From Chitinophaga varians (GTDB lineage: Bacteria; Bacteroidota; Bacteroidia; Chitinophagales; Chitinophagaceae): DNA of 64,000 nucleotides. The first letter of the stretch is position 1, and every line of letters begins with the position of its first letter. Positions 52,939 through 61,268 of this stretch are shown here, piece by piece. The notes under the pieces are model-generated. The model saw only the letters and a program-made list of their open reading frames with translations, was not told the origin of the DNA and did no database searches. Location: assembly GCF_014529945.1 (NCBI RefSeq), contig NZ_JACVFB010000001.1, positions 1,054,001 to 1,118,000 on the forward strand, in the 5' to 3' direction. The translations under genes and the position numbers were made by a program.

Positions 52939-54160
52939 GCTGTTGTATTTTTTGAGAGATGATTTTTTTATCGGCAGATGAATGACTTAACGCCAGCGCT
53001 CTTTCAAGCGCGCTGCATGCTGAACGGTTGTCGATACCGGTATACAATTCTCCCAGTAACAGATGGTACTGATAGTGGTCGTTGAGCGACAGCTTCTTTG
53101 CTTCCTGTAAGGCCACTTCCTTGCCGTTGGCCCTGGAAAGGGCGTATGTCCTGTTAAGTGCCGCAATGGGAGAGTATTCTACGGTCAACAAATGGTTATA
53201 CAATTGCAGGATGTTTTCCCACTTCTCCCGGGTATCTGTCTTGATGGTATGCCAGTAAGCGATGCCAGCTTCAAAATGATATTTGGAGGCGGTAGTCCCT
53301 TCGGAGGCTTTATTGAGGAAAAATTGCCCCTGTTGGACCAGGTCTTCATCCCAGAGACTGGTGTCCTGATCGTCGTATAAAACGGTGTCTCCGCTATCGT
53401 CGGTACGGGCTTCGAACCGGGATGCCTGAAAGCTCATCAGGGCGATGAGGGCGTTAACGGCAGGCGTATCGGTAGCTTCGTTTTCTGTCAGTAAAAAAGT
53501 CAGTCGCATGGCCTCCAGGCACAGATCTTTGCGCAGGGAGTGATCATGGCTGGCAGAAAAATACCCTTCATTAAACAGCAGGTACAGCGTGCGCAGCACC
53601 GCTTCCAGCCGGCCGGGGATTTGAGCGGCGTCCGGAAACGCGATCGCAATATTTTCTTCCCGCAGTTTTTCTTTGGCACGCAACAATCGTTTGTTGATGG
53701 TGTCTTTACTGGTCAGGAACGCGTCGGCAATTTCTTCGATACCAAAACCGCACAATACACGAAGGGCCAGCCCTATCTGCGATTCAATGGAAATAGCCGG
53801 ATGGCACACGGCAAACATCATCTGCAGCTGGCTATCCTTGATATTTTGAACAGAAAGGTCTATCTCCGGCACTTCGCTGGTGGCGGCCTGGCTCAGTTGT
53901 ACCGATACTTTCTGCTGGAACACCGCCCGGTGTTTCAGATGGTTTTTCGCTTTGTTCTTGGCCACGGTATACAACCAGGCCGCAGGGTTTTCCGGGAGCC
54001 CTTTCAGGCCCCATAATTCGGAGGCCGACAGAAAGGTCTCACTCGCAATATCTTCGGCTATGTCCAGGTGTTCAAACCCCAACAGCTTACACAATACGGC
54101 TGTGATCTTACTGTATTCGGTCCTGAACAGATGGGGGAGCAGTTCTTTTTCTTCCATCAT
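52922..54160 (-). CDS. ECF42-type RNA polymerase sigma factor with C-terminal extension
   Basis: A 412-residue sigma factor: regions 2 and 4 in the first about 180 residues (EDIASETFLSASELWGLKG, GIEEIADAFLTSKDTINKRLLRAKEKLR), then a long helical extension with TPR-like features (HFEAGIAYWHTIKTDTREKWENILQLYNHLLTVEYSPIAALNRTYALSRANG). This layout and a nearby DGPF/YciI gene are the hallmarks of group ECF42, in which no anti-sigma factor is known and the extension is needed for activity. Target genes probably include the YciI gene beside it. Confidence 0.92.
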   Translation of the reverse strand: MMEEKELLPHLFRTEYSKITAVLCKLLGFEHLDIAEDIASETFLSASELWGLKGLPENPAAWLYTVAKNKAKNHLKHRAVFQQKVSVQLSQAATSEVPEIDLSVQNIKDSQLQMMFAVCHPAISIESQIGLALRVLCGFGIEEIADAFLTSKDTINKRLLRAKEKLREENIAIAFPDAAQIPGRLEAVLRTLYLLFNEGYFSASHDHSLRKDLCLEAMRLTFLLTENEATDTPAVNALIALMSFQASRFEARTDDSGDTVLYDDQDTSLWDEDLVQQGQFFLNKASEGTTASKYHFEAGIAYWHTIKTDTREKWENILQLYNHLLTVEYSPIAALNRTYALSRANGKEVALQEAKKLSLNDHYQYHLLLGELYTGIDNRSACSALERALALSHSSADKKIISQKIQQLTGND

Positions 54161-54168
54161 ATAAAATG

Positions 54169-54260
54169 CAAATTACGAATTACGAATTGAGCATCCCATA
54201 TAGCAGGTGATTAAAGTAACCTCCCTGTAAGCATGTCCTCAATTCGTAATTCGTAATTTG
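54169..54260. repeat. Palindromic element with 23-base arms built of ACGAATT heptamers
   Basis: Arms at 54169-54191 and 54238-54260 are perfectly complementary over 23 bases around a 46-base centre. Each arm contains tandem ACGAATT heptamers, and further copies run on to 54273, where the stop codon of the YciI gene lies within the repeat. A related element is at 55198-55298. The form suggests a REP/MITE-like repeat. Confidence 0.8.
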
Positions 54261-54270
54261 TAATTCGTAA

Positions 54271-54612
54271 TTACAATACGCTGATTTCCCTGATTTCCAC
54301 ATTCCCGCCAACTGCCAGCACGGGGCATCCTTTGGCCAGTTCAGCGGCTTCTTCAAGAGAGTTGGCCTGTATCACGGTGTAGCCACCAAGTGTTTCTTTG
54401 ATTTCGGTGAAAGGTCCGTCGGTTACTACATTATTAGGTCTGATGACCATGCCGGTTTGTTCCAGGCGATTGCCGCGGTCTGCCAGTTTGTTCTGTGCTG
54501 CAATGCCGCCAATCCAGTCCATCCACTTTTTAGTGTTTGCCTGCATTTCTTCAGGAGAACGCTGGGCTGCTAAGGAGAAGTCTGCTCTGTAGAGAAATAA
54601 GAAATTTTTCAT
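54271..54612 (-). CDS. YciI/DGPF-domain protein
   Basis: A 113-residue protein of the YCII-related family, with the diagnostic segment TDGPFTEIKETLGGYTVIQA. Such proteins are usually encoded next to ECF42 sigma factors and are thought to be their targets; their biochemical function is unknown. The stop codon lies in the tail of the palindromic repeat. It is separated from the sigma factor gene only by that repeat. Confidence 0.9.
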   Translation of the reverse strand: MKNFLFLYRADFSLAAQRSPEEMQANTKKWMDWIGGIAAQNKLADRGNRLEQTGMVIRPNNVVTDGPFTEIKETLGGYTVIQANSLEEAAELAKGCPVLAVGGNVEIREISVL

Positions 54613-54742
54613 GGCCTTAAATTTAGATGTTTATACCCTAATAACAACCCTGCTTTCTGGAATAAGACATCTTTTGGCCAAATTCTTTTAAATTTTTATA
54701 AAATATGTTGAATCAATCTTTTGGGAGATGAGGAGGCAGACT

Positions 54743-55108
54743 TTAAAAACTGAATTGATGAATGCTGAGGCCATTACGGTCCGGGTCCTGAAGAAAGAAA
54801 ACTTTCCCGAAAGGAGACTCCCGGATGTCTGAAACGACAACGCCCTCCTGATGTAACCGCTCCCGCTCCCTGACGATATTCTCTGTTTCCAGTACCAGTC
54901 CCTGTAGGGCGCCGGCCTGCATGTGACCGTAAGGCCATTGCCGCACCAGTGAAATGGTGGTGACCTGATCGCTGAAACCCAACTGTATCCACGTATCTCC
55001 ATTAGGCATCACCACCTCGGCCAGCAGCTCAAAGCCCAGTAACAGATAAAAACCTTTGGACAACTGTTGATCGGTGACCGGTACGGCAATGTTTTCAATA
55101 GCTTTCAT
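54743..55108 (-). CDS. VOC (glyoxalase/bleomycin-resistance) family protein
   Basis: A 121-residue vicinal-oxygen-chelate fold protein: ENIAVPVTDQQLSKGFYLLLGFELLAE, then VLETENIVRERERLHQEGV and FFLQDPDRNGLSIHQ. The canonical first metal His and last Glu are not in their usual places, so it may be a binding or resistance protein rather than a glyoxalase. The start was set at MKAIENIAV; the upstream frame runs into the next repeat. Confidence 0.85.
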   Translation of the reverse strand: MKAIENIAVPVTDQQLSKGFYLLLGFELLAEVVMPNGDTWIQLGFSDQVTTISLVRQWPYGHMQAGALQGLVLETENIVRERERLHQEGVVVSDIRESPFGKVFFLQDPDRNGLSIHQFSF

Positions 55109-55197
55109 GAAAAAGGAGACTTGCGGCAAAGGTAACCCCTCAACGATAACCGGCAGGGGAGGTCTGCGACAATCGTCAAGGGGTATTCCGACAATTA

Positions 55198-55298
55198 ATG
55201 ACGAATGACGAATGACGAATGGAGGGTTCACTTTCGGCAAGGTTATTAATTGGCCGCTTGGTCAGGAAGCCCTCCATTCGTCATTCGTCATTCGTAAT
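55198..55298. repeat. Palindromic element with 29-base arms built of ACGAATG heptamers
   Basis: Arms at 55198-55226 and 55270-55298 are complementary at 28 of 29 positions around a 43-base centre. Each holds three tandem ACGAATG-type heptamers. Read on the opposite strand, the centre shares ATTAA..TAACCT with the centre of the element at 54169. The right arm contains the stop codon of the hydrolase gene. Confidence 0.8.
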
Positions 55299-56625
55299 TT
55301 GAAATTGATAAACCATCACCGTAGCGTTTTTTAACCTGCCGGGTCAGTATCCAGTCGCGCAGCAGCTCAAAGTAGCCGGCCGACTGCCGAAGCAGTATCG
55401 GACCTTGCGGACTATCCTGTACATCAATGATACCATGGTCGGCATTCGGAAAAATCACGACGTCAATATTTTTGCGGGTGGCGGTGGCCTCTTTTAATAC
55501 GGCAATGGTACCGCCATTCGGCGCTTCTGTATCTTTTCCGGCGATGATCCATAACATCGGTACGTTTACCCGGCGAAAGGCCGGCAGCGGATCATAATCC
55601 AGCGGGATGTCTGTCGGGAAAATTTGTTTGAGGCTGTCCAGTTGTGCCCGGCTGGCGTTGAGGATCGGTCCGGTGTAGTCTCCCTGTAAAGAAGCATACC
55701 AGGGTTCTTGTTTATACTTCGCCTTAACGGAGTCGAGTGCCGCAAGGCCGCCATTGAGGCCGGTGCGGAGGACTTCGTCGGTGGCAGCTACCACCTGCAT
55801 GGCTGTAGCAATGGCCTCTTTGTTATAATGTCCGTTCTGCAAATCGTGTAGTACTTCCTGGCGGTTCTCTTCTCTGGGTGGGATGAGCAGGCTGTAGGCG
55901 GCAATCACAAAATCCACCGGCGTAAGGGTAGCGGTCAGTGGCACGATCCAGCCACCCTGACTTTCGCCCATCAGGCCTACAGGCACACCTTTTACCACTG
56001 CCTGCGCTTTCACGGCCTTCACAGTGGCCACCATGTCAGCGGCCAACAGTTCAAAATTGGCGCTCAGTTGACCGGTAGATCTGCCGGTACCTCTTTTGTC
56101 ATACACGAATACGGCAACATCACCCAGTGGCAATATGTATTGCTTATAATTATTGTACACCGCTGATTCGCCACCGGAGCCATAATGTAATATCACCACT
56201 GCTTTGGGCTTACGTCCCGCAGGAAGGAACAGCTCTCCGTAAAGCGTGGCCCCTTTCACCGGGATATGCATCGGGATAACGGGAAAGGGTATACGTTTTC
56301 CGGTAAACGTTTTACCATCCTGCTGAAAAATAAGGGAATCATTGGCACAGCCTCCGAAGCGCGCGAAGATATTCGGGTTCCTGGCGTTAGCCCAGCCGGG
56401 ACCGGAAAGATAACTGCTGTCGGCCTGCAAAAAGAGACGGCCGGTAGTACCATCCAGGCGGCGGTACCGTAGGTCCTTGTCCACAGAAGGACTGATCACC
56501 AGCTGGCTGCCGTCGCTCAGCGCGTAGGCGCCATTGCGGCAGTTGGAAAAACTTTCGGTTTGCTGAGCGGTGGCAGCGCCGCTGATCAGAAAAACGGTGA
56601 GCAGTGATAAAAGGTGTGTTTTCAT
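55288..56625 (-). CDS. Secreted alpha/beta hydrolase
   Basis: A 445-residue exported hydrolase with a signal peptide ending at ATAQQ (about residue 20). After a beta-rich N-terminal domain (about 20-140) comes the alpha/beta core: VVILHYGSGGESA, YDKRGTGRSTGQLS, nucleophile Ser in GLMGESQGGWIVPL, Asp in WIIAGKDTEAPN and His in FPNADHGI. It resembles the dipeptidyl/acylaminoacyl-peptidase-like or esterase branch. The last residues (SNYE) and the stop are encoded by the arm of the palindromic repeat, so the native C-terminus may have been altered. Confidence 0.88.
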   Translation of the reverse strand: MKTHLLSLLTVFLISGAATAQQTESFSNCRNGAYALSDGSQLVISPSVDKDLRYRRLDGTTGRLFLQADSSYLSGPGWANARNPNIFARFGGCANDSLIFQQDGKTFTGKRIPFPVIPMHIPVKGATLYGELFLPAGRKPKAVVILHYGSGGESAVYNNYKQYILPLGDVAVFVYDKRGTGRSTGQLSANFELLAADMVATVKAVKAQAVVKGVPVGLMGESQGGWIVPLTATLTPVDFVIAAYSLLIPPREENRQEVLHDLQNGHYNKEAIATAMQVVAATDEVLRTGLNGGLAALDSVKAKYKQEPWYASLQGDYTGPILNASRAQLDSLKQIFPTDIPLDYDPLPAFRRVNVPMLWIIAGKDTEAPNGGTIAVLKEATATRKNIDVVIFPNADHGIIDVQDSPQGPILLRQSAGYFELLRDWILTRQVKKRYGDGLSISNYE

Positions 56626-56644
56626 ATAGCGGTAGACATAGTTG

Positions 56645-57154
56645 TTAAAGTAACAGTTCAAAAGTAGCAAAACCCCCATCCTTATAGTGTGCGGGCAGCC
56701 CTTCGGGATTGGGGATGCTCACTACGCCGGTGTAGGTGAAACCGCAGCTGACATAATAATTGTTCAGCTTCTCATTACCGGCGCCGGTGTCCAGCCGCAG
56801 ATACTGCCGGCCATGTTCCAGCCCGTACTGCCTGGCCCAGTCAACGATCAGCTTCACAAATCCGCGGCCCCGGTAAGCCGGATGGGTGGCAATACGATGA
56901 AGATACAACGAAGGTTCCTGGTCCTTGTCGCCCCATATCAACGGATCATGAAAGGTGGTCACAAATACGCAAACCGTGACATCGTCCTCCACCAGTTTCC
57001 ACTGCCGTTTCTCTGCTATTTCCTGTTCCACCACAGACCGCTCAAATCCTTTCCAGTAACGACCTGTTCCCTGCTGCCGCTGGTAGTTGGTGCCTTCTTC
57101 GTAAAGGTAAAATATATCATCAATGTCTGTGATAGTGCTATTGATTATTTCCAT
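56645..57154 (-). CDS. GNAT-family N-acetyltransferase
   Basis: A 169-residue acetyltransferase. The acetyl-CoA binding motif is seen as LHRIATHPAYRGRGFVKLIVDWAR, followed by LRLDTGAGNEKLNNYYVSCGFTYTGV. The substrate cannot be told. It lies 19 bases before the hydrolase gene in one minus-strand unit and is divergent from the MocR regulator gene, whose operator-like repeats lie between them. Confidence 0.9.
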   Translation of the reverse strand: MEIINSTITDIDDIFYLYEEGTNYQRQQGTGRYWKGFERSVVEQEIAEKRQWKLVEDDVTVCVFVTTFHDPLIWGDKDQEPSLYLHRIATHPAYRGRGFVKLIVDWARQYGLEHGRQYLRLDTGAGNEKLNNYYVSCGFTYTGVVSIPNPEGLPAHYKDGGFATFELLL

Positions 57155-57194
57155 GGCGCGATTGTTTCTCCAAAATTATTTACTTTGCAGCTAC

Positions 57195-57234
57195 TGTAAC
57201 AGATACAGATTTTGAATATTTTAGTGTAACAGAT
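57195..57234. promoter_or_regulatory. Direct repeats upstream of the MocR gene
   Basis: TGTAACAGAT occurs at 57195-57204 and again at 57225-57234, exactly 30 bases apart (about three helical turns); the second copy covers the MocR start codon. The first copy lies in CTGTA-ACAGA-TACAG. MocR regulators often bind direct repeats, so self-repression is likely. Confidence 0.6.
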
Positions 57235-58657
57235 GAAAGATTTCCATTACATAGAAATAGCCAGCCGGATAGAAGCCATGATCAATAATGACACCTATCC
57301 GCTGGGAGAGAAACTGCCGTCGCTGCGGGCAGTGAGCGACCATTTTAATGTCAGCGTGGGCACGTCACTGAAAGCTTATTCGCTGTTGATCGATAAAGGC
57401 CTGCTGGCTTCCAGGGAGAAGTCGGGCTATATACCCCTGCGCAAGTCCATGGGACATACGGAGCAGCCGGTGGCCACCTCCGCCGCGCCCGCCATCCGCG
57501 AAGTGAATGTGAGCCGTATCATCAGCAAAATGCCCGTCGATGCCGGACCATATCCTCCCGGTTTTATCTCGTTTTTTAATGCTTCGCTGGAAACACATAT
57601 GGTGCCGTTTAATGCAGTGCGGCGCAGCTTGCAGAAAGCCTCCCGTGACCTCACAGGGACACACCTGCAATATGAATCCACGATGGGCAACCAGCTGCTG
57701 CGGGAACAGATCGCGCGGCTCTCATTTTACTGGAACGGCAGCCTCGCTGCCAACGACATACTCGTCACCAATGGCACCCTCGAAGCGCTTAACCTCTCGC
57801 TGCGGGCGGTCACCAATCCCGGCGATGCCGTGGTGGTGGAATCACCTTGCTACTACGGCATCCTGCAATGCCTGGAGCAACTGAAACTGAAAGTAATTGA
57901 ACTGCCCTGCGATCCGGAAGAAGGCATCAACCTCCGGCAACTGGAAGAGATCGTAGATACCTATGACATCGCGGCTTGCCTCTTCATCTCCAATTTCAAC
58001 AACCCTAACGGGGTGGTGTTGTCTGACGAAAAGAAAAAATGGATCGCTGAACTGGCCTGGAAACGCCAGCTGCCGGTGATAGAAGATGATGTGTACGGCG
58101 AGCTGTATTTCGGTCCTTCCAGACCTACCACCATCAAAACCTATGATAAACACGGTTGGGTGATGCTGTGTGCGTCTTTCTCCAAAACCGTTGCCTCCGG
58201 CTTCCGTATCGGTTGGTGCGCACCAGGGCGCTTCATGGAAAAAGTAGCGCAGCTGAAAGCTACCACCAACGTGGCCACCGCCTCTGTGCTGCAACTCTCG
58301 CTCGCCGATCTGCTGACCAGCGGCACCTATCAGCGGCATCTTCGCAAACTGAGGCCGCTGGTGCATAAACAGGTATTGCTCACCACCCAGTATATCGAAC
58401 AGTACTTTCCGTCCGGCGTGAAAATCAGCCAGCCCGACGGCGGCCTGGTGCTCTGGGTGGAACTGCCCAAACAGGTAGACGCCCTGAAATTGCAGAAGCT
58501 CGCACTGGAGCATCATATTAATATCGCACCGGGACCGCTTTTTTCCAGCACCGGCGGCTATCGCAACTACATCCGCATCAGCTGTAATAAACACTGGAAC
58601 AGACAAGTGGAGCAGGCGGTACGTAAGCTGGGCAATCTCGTCAGAAGCATGTGTTAA
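57233..58657 (+). CDS. MocR-type regulator (GntR HTH fused to PLP aminotransferase domain)
   Basis: A 474-residue regulator. The N-terminal winged HTH of the GntR type (IASRIEAMINNDTYPLGEKLPSLRAVSDHFNVSVGTSLKAY) is joined to a fold-type I aminotransferase domain (SNFNNPNGVVLSDEKK; the PLP lysine is probably in CASFSKTVASGFRIGW). MocR proteins bind PLP and sense amino-acid- or vitamin-related ligands. The divergent GNAT-hydrolase unit is its likely target along with its own gene. Confidence 0.94.
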   Translation: MKDFHYIEIASRIEAMINNDTYPLGEKLPSLRAVSDHFNVSVGTSLKAYSLLIDKGLLASREKSGYIPLRKSMGHTEQPVATSAAPAIREVNVSRIISKMPVDAGPYPPGFISFFNASLETHMVPFNAVRRSLQKASRDLTGTHLQYESTMGNQLLREQIARLSFYWNGSLAANDILVTNGTLEALNLSLRAVTNPGDAVVVESPCYYGILQCLEQLKLKVIELPCDPEEGINLRQLEEIVDTYDIAACLFISNFNNPNGVVLSDEKKKWIAELAWKRQLPVIEDDVYGELYFGPSRPTTIKTYDKHGWVMLCASFSKTVASGFRIGWCAPGRFMEKVAQLKATTNVATASVLQLSLADLLTSGTYQRHLRKLRPLVHKQVLLTTQYIEQYFPSGVKISQPDGGLVLWVELPKQVDALKLQKLALEHHINIAPGPLFSSTGGYRNYIRISCNKHWNRQVEQAVRKLGNLVRSMC

Positions 58658-58829
58658 TCACGCCCGGACAGCCCTCAGAACCAGATGATCGCGCAGATGC
58701 AATTGCACGACATCGTACTCCTGCCTAATGTGATGTCAGACTCGCATCATCCTTGCCCCAACGAATTTGAATGACATCGTTGCCCGGGGCGTCAGCCCTG
58801 GGATAATTGGCCCTGGGATTGTTTGATAT

Positions 58830-58851
58830 CCCGGAATTATAGGATTCCGGG
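58830..58851. promoter_or_regulatory. Inverted repeat upstream of the GlxA-type gene
   Basis: CCCGGAAT and ATTCCGGG are perfect 8-base arms around TATAGG, 56 bases before the start of the GlxA-type regulator. It could be an operator for that AraC-type protein, or a terminator of the preceding gene. Confidence 0.4.
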
Positions 58852-58906
58852 AAATATTTTATCTTGTGAAAGAATGAGAAACCTGCAAACTTTATAACGC
58901 TGTCTT

Positions 58907-59887
58907 ATGAAGCATGTATCTATTGTGATTCCACTTGGTGCCGCCATGACCGGTATTGAAGTTGCCCGCCATGTTTTTACAGAAGTGAATGATTTCCTTA
59001 TCAGTGAAGGCCGGGAGCCTTTGTTTCAGGTGCAGCTGGTGGGTGCCTGGCGCGCTATTCAGCTGAACAAGGGACTGTTTACCATCCAGACGGATGCCGT
59101 TGTTCAGGAACTGCATAGAACAGACCTGATCATTATTCCGGCACTACATGAAAACGTGGAGGAAAATGTGGCAAGAAATGGGGAGTTGGTAGACTGGATA
59201 CGTGCGCAATATGAAAAAGGAGCTGAGGTGGCAAGTCTGTGTGTAGGCGCTTTTTTGCTGGCACAGACAGGACTGCTGATCGGTAAAAAATGTACTACAC
59301 ACTGGAAAGCGGCTGCTTTGTTCCGTGATATGTTTCCCGATGTGCAGCTGGTGAAAGAGAAAGTCATCACCGATGAAAACGGTATCTATTCCAGCGGTGG
59401 CGGCCTTTCGCTGGTGAACCTGCTGGTATATCTGGTGGAGAAATATGCCGGTCGCGATGCGGCTATCTACAGCGCGAAATTTTTTCAGGTAGATCTGGAG
59501 CGTTCTGCCCAATTGCCGTTCATCATTTTTCAGGCACAGAAAGAACATGACGATGAACCGGTGAAACAGGCGCAGGAATTTATCGAGAATAATTTCCGGG
59601 AGAAGATAAGGGTGGATGAACTGGCGGAGATGCTGGCTATTGGCCGCAGAAGCCTGGAACGGCGTTTTAAGAAAGCGACTGCCAATACCATGAATGAATA
59701 TATCCAGCGGGTGAAAATTGAAGCCGCCAAGAAGCACCTCGAAGCCGGCGACCGCAAAATCAATGATATCATGTCTGAAGTAGGATATTCGGATACCAAA
59801 ACTTTCCGTAATTCTTTCAAGCTGGTAACAGGCTTGTTGCCGCATGAATACCGCAATCGCTACAATAAAAAAATGGCGGAGATATAA
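58907..59887 (+). CDS. GlxA-type regulator (DJ-1/PfpI-like domain plus AraC HTH)
   Basis: A 326-residue regulator. The N-terminal two thirds is a DJ-1/PfpI-like domain (VSIVIPLGAAMTGIEVARHVF, with a nucleophile-elbow Cys in ASLCVGAFLLAQTGLL and a His in TTHWKAA), and the C-terminal third is an AraC HTH pair (VDELAEMLAIGRRSLERRFKKATANT, INDIMSEVGYSDTKTFRNSFKLVTGLLPHEYR). Such proteins sense small molecules through the DJ-1-like fold. Its target is unknown. Confidence 0.93.
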   Translation: MKHVSIVIPLGAAMTGIEVARHVFTEVNDFLISEGREPLFQVQLVGAWRAIQLNKGLFTIQTDAVVQELHRTDLIIIPALHENVEENVARNGELVDWIRAQYEKGAEVASLCVGAFLLAQTGLLIGKKCTTHWKAAALFRDMFPDVQLVKEKVITDENGIYSSGGGLSLVNLLVYLVEKYAGRDAAIYSAKFFQVDLERSAQLPFIIFQAQKEHDDEPVKQAQEFIENNFREKIRVDELAEMLAIGRRSLERRFKKATANTMNEYIQRVKIEAAKKHLEAGDRKINDIMSEVGYSDTKTFRNSFKLVTGLLPHEYRNRYNKKMAEI

Positions 59888-59961
59888 CGTATAACCGGTA
59901 CCGTATTTTTACAAAGGGGTGATCATATTATGTTATATATTCGGGAGATAAACGATCTCTC

Positions 59962-60690
59962 ATGATGACCCGTTCATTCGCATTTGTCACCGACCCACAT
60001 CTGGATGATGCTTTTACCCGCCACAATCAGGTACCCGCGCGGGAAAACCTTTTATTGCTGCTACAGGAGATTGCCGGCAAAGGCATCCATGAAGTAGTAA
60101 TAGGAGGGGATATTGGTGAACCCTCTTCTCATACTTTTCTCTTCGACGCATTAAAAGAATATACGTCTGCCTGCAAGATCATACTGGGTAATTTCGATAA
60201 GCTGGAAGATGTGCGGCAACACTATAGTGCGCCGGGCCTGGTAGATGGAACAATGTGTTACAGTGAAGATCGCGATGGCTTCCGTTATATTTTCTTCGAT
60301 TCCTCCTCAGAAGTGCTGGCCGATGCGCAGCTACAGTGGCTGGAACAGGAGCTGAAAACGGCCGGTAAAGTGCTGTTGTTCGTGCATCACCCCATAGTGG
60401 AAATACCGATCATGTTAGATGCATTACAACCGCTGCAGGGGCGTGAGAAAATAAAGGCGTTGTTGTTGAAGCATCCGCATGCCGTATACATTTTCTGTGG
60501 CCATCTTCATGTGACAGATCAGCGACAGGAGCAAAATATTCATCAGACAGTGACGCCGGCCACCTCTGCGCAGTTTGTCAAAGAGTCGACCGAAGTGGAG
60601 GTAGACAGGTCTTATTTTGGGTACAGTATCGTCACCATCACCGGAGATACGGTGACGACGGAAATTGTACGCCGGGAGCGTGACCGTTAA
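59962..60690 (+). CDS. Calcineurin-like metallophosphoesterase
   Basis: A 242-residue enzyme with all the metal motifs of the family: DPHLDD (DxH), VIGGDIGE (GD), LGNFDK (GN with D where H is usual), VHHP, and FCGHLHVT (GHxH). It should hydrolyse a phosphodiester or phosphomonoester, possibly a cyclic nucleotide, in the cytoplasm. It is close to and convergent with msrB. Confidence 0.88.
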   Translation: MMTRSFAFVTDPHLDDAFTRHNQVPARENLLLLLQEIAGKGIHEVVIGGDIGEPSSHTFLFDALKEYTSACKIILGNFDKLEDVRQHYSAPGLVDGTMCYSEDRDGFRYIFFDSSSEVLADAQLQWLEQELKTAGKVLLFVHHPIVEIPIMLDALQPLQGREKIKALLLKHPHAVYIFCGHLHVTDQRQEQNIHQTVTPATSAQFVKESTEVEVDRSYFGYSIVTITGDTVTTEIVRRERDR

Positions 60691-60696
60691 CCCGGT

Positions 60697-61212
60697 TTAT
60701 CGCTCCGGTTCAAAATCAAGCGATACAGAATTCATACAGAAGCGTTTATGCGTAGGCGGCGGACCATCATCGAAGATATGGCCGAGGTGTGATTCACATC
60801 TTCCGCACAGCACCTCTGTCCGGTGCATGCCATAGGAGTTATCTTCCCGGTATATGACGCTGGCCGCGCGAACAGGCTCAAAGAAACTGGGCCATCCGCA
60901 GCTGCTGGCAAATTTGGCATCAGAACGGAACAAGGCGTTGCCACAAACAGCGCAATAATACATGCCCCTGGTGTCCGCATCCCAGTATTTCCCGGTGAAA
61001 GGCCTTTCTGTAGCTGCTTCCCGGGCTACCGCATACAGGTCCGGTGGCAGTACCTTTTTCCATTCTGCATTGGTAATATGCAGCTTTTCAGTGTCGGTCC
61101 GGGAATAGTAAGGATTGGCAGGGGCGTTGCTCATAGGCTGCTGTTTTTTCTGCTGGCTCTGACAGGCAGAACCGGTGATCAATATCGCCAATAAAAAAGT
61201 CAATGCTTTCAT
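60697..61212 (-). CDS. msrB: Peptide-methionine (R)-S-oxide reductase MsrB, lipoprotein
   Basis: A 171-residue enzyme that reduces methionine-R-sulfoxide in oxidised proteins. The N-terminus has a lipobox (ILITGSAC, Cys17), so it should be membrane-anchored outside the cytoplasm, which is less usual for MsrB. Zinc is held by YCAVCG and CGRCESHLGHIFDDGP, and the catalytic Cys is in RFCMNSVSLDF. All key residues are present. It probably repairs envelope proteins. Confidence 0.95.
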   Translation of the reverse strand: MKALTFLLAILITGSACQSQQKKQQPMSNAPANPYYSRTDTEKLHITNAEWKKVLPPDLYAVAREAATERPFTGKYWDADTRGMYYCAVCGNALFRSDAKFASSCGWPSFFEPVRAASVIYREDNSYGMHRTEVLCGRCESHLGHIFDDGPPPTHKRFCMNSVSLDFEPER

Positions 61213-61268
61213 ATCAGTGCTTTCGTTGCTGTAAGTTACGAATAACCGGTGATATCACCGGAGATACC

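Noticed and set aside
58658..58906. A tRNA or small RNA gene in a hairpin-rich gap
   Set aside because: Short GC-rich repeats (CCCGGGG, CCCTGGG) give some folding, but there is no cloverleaf or T-loop sequence.
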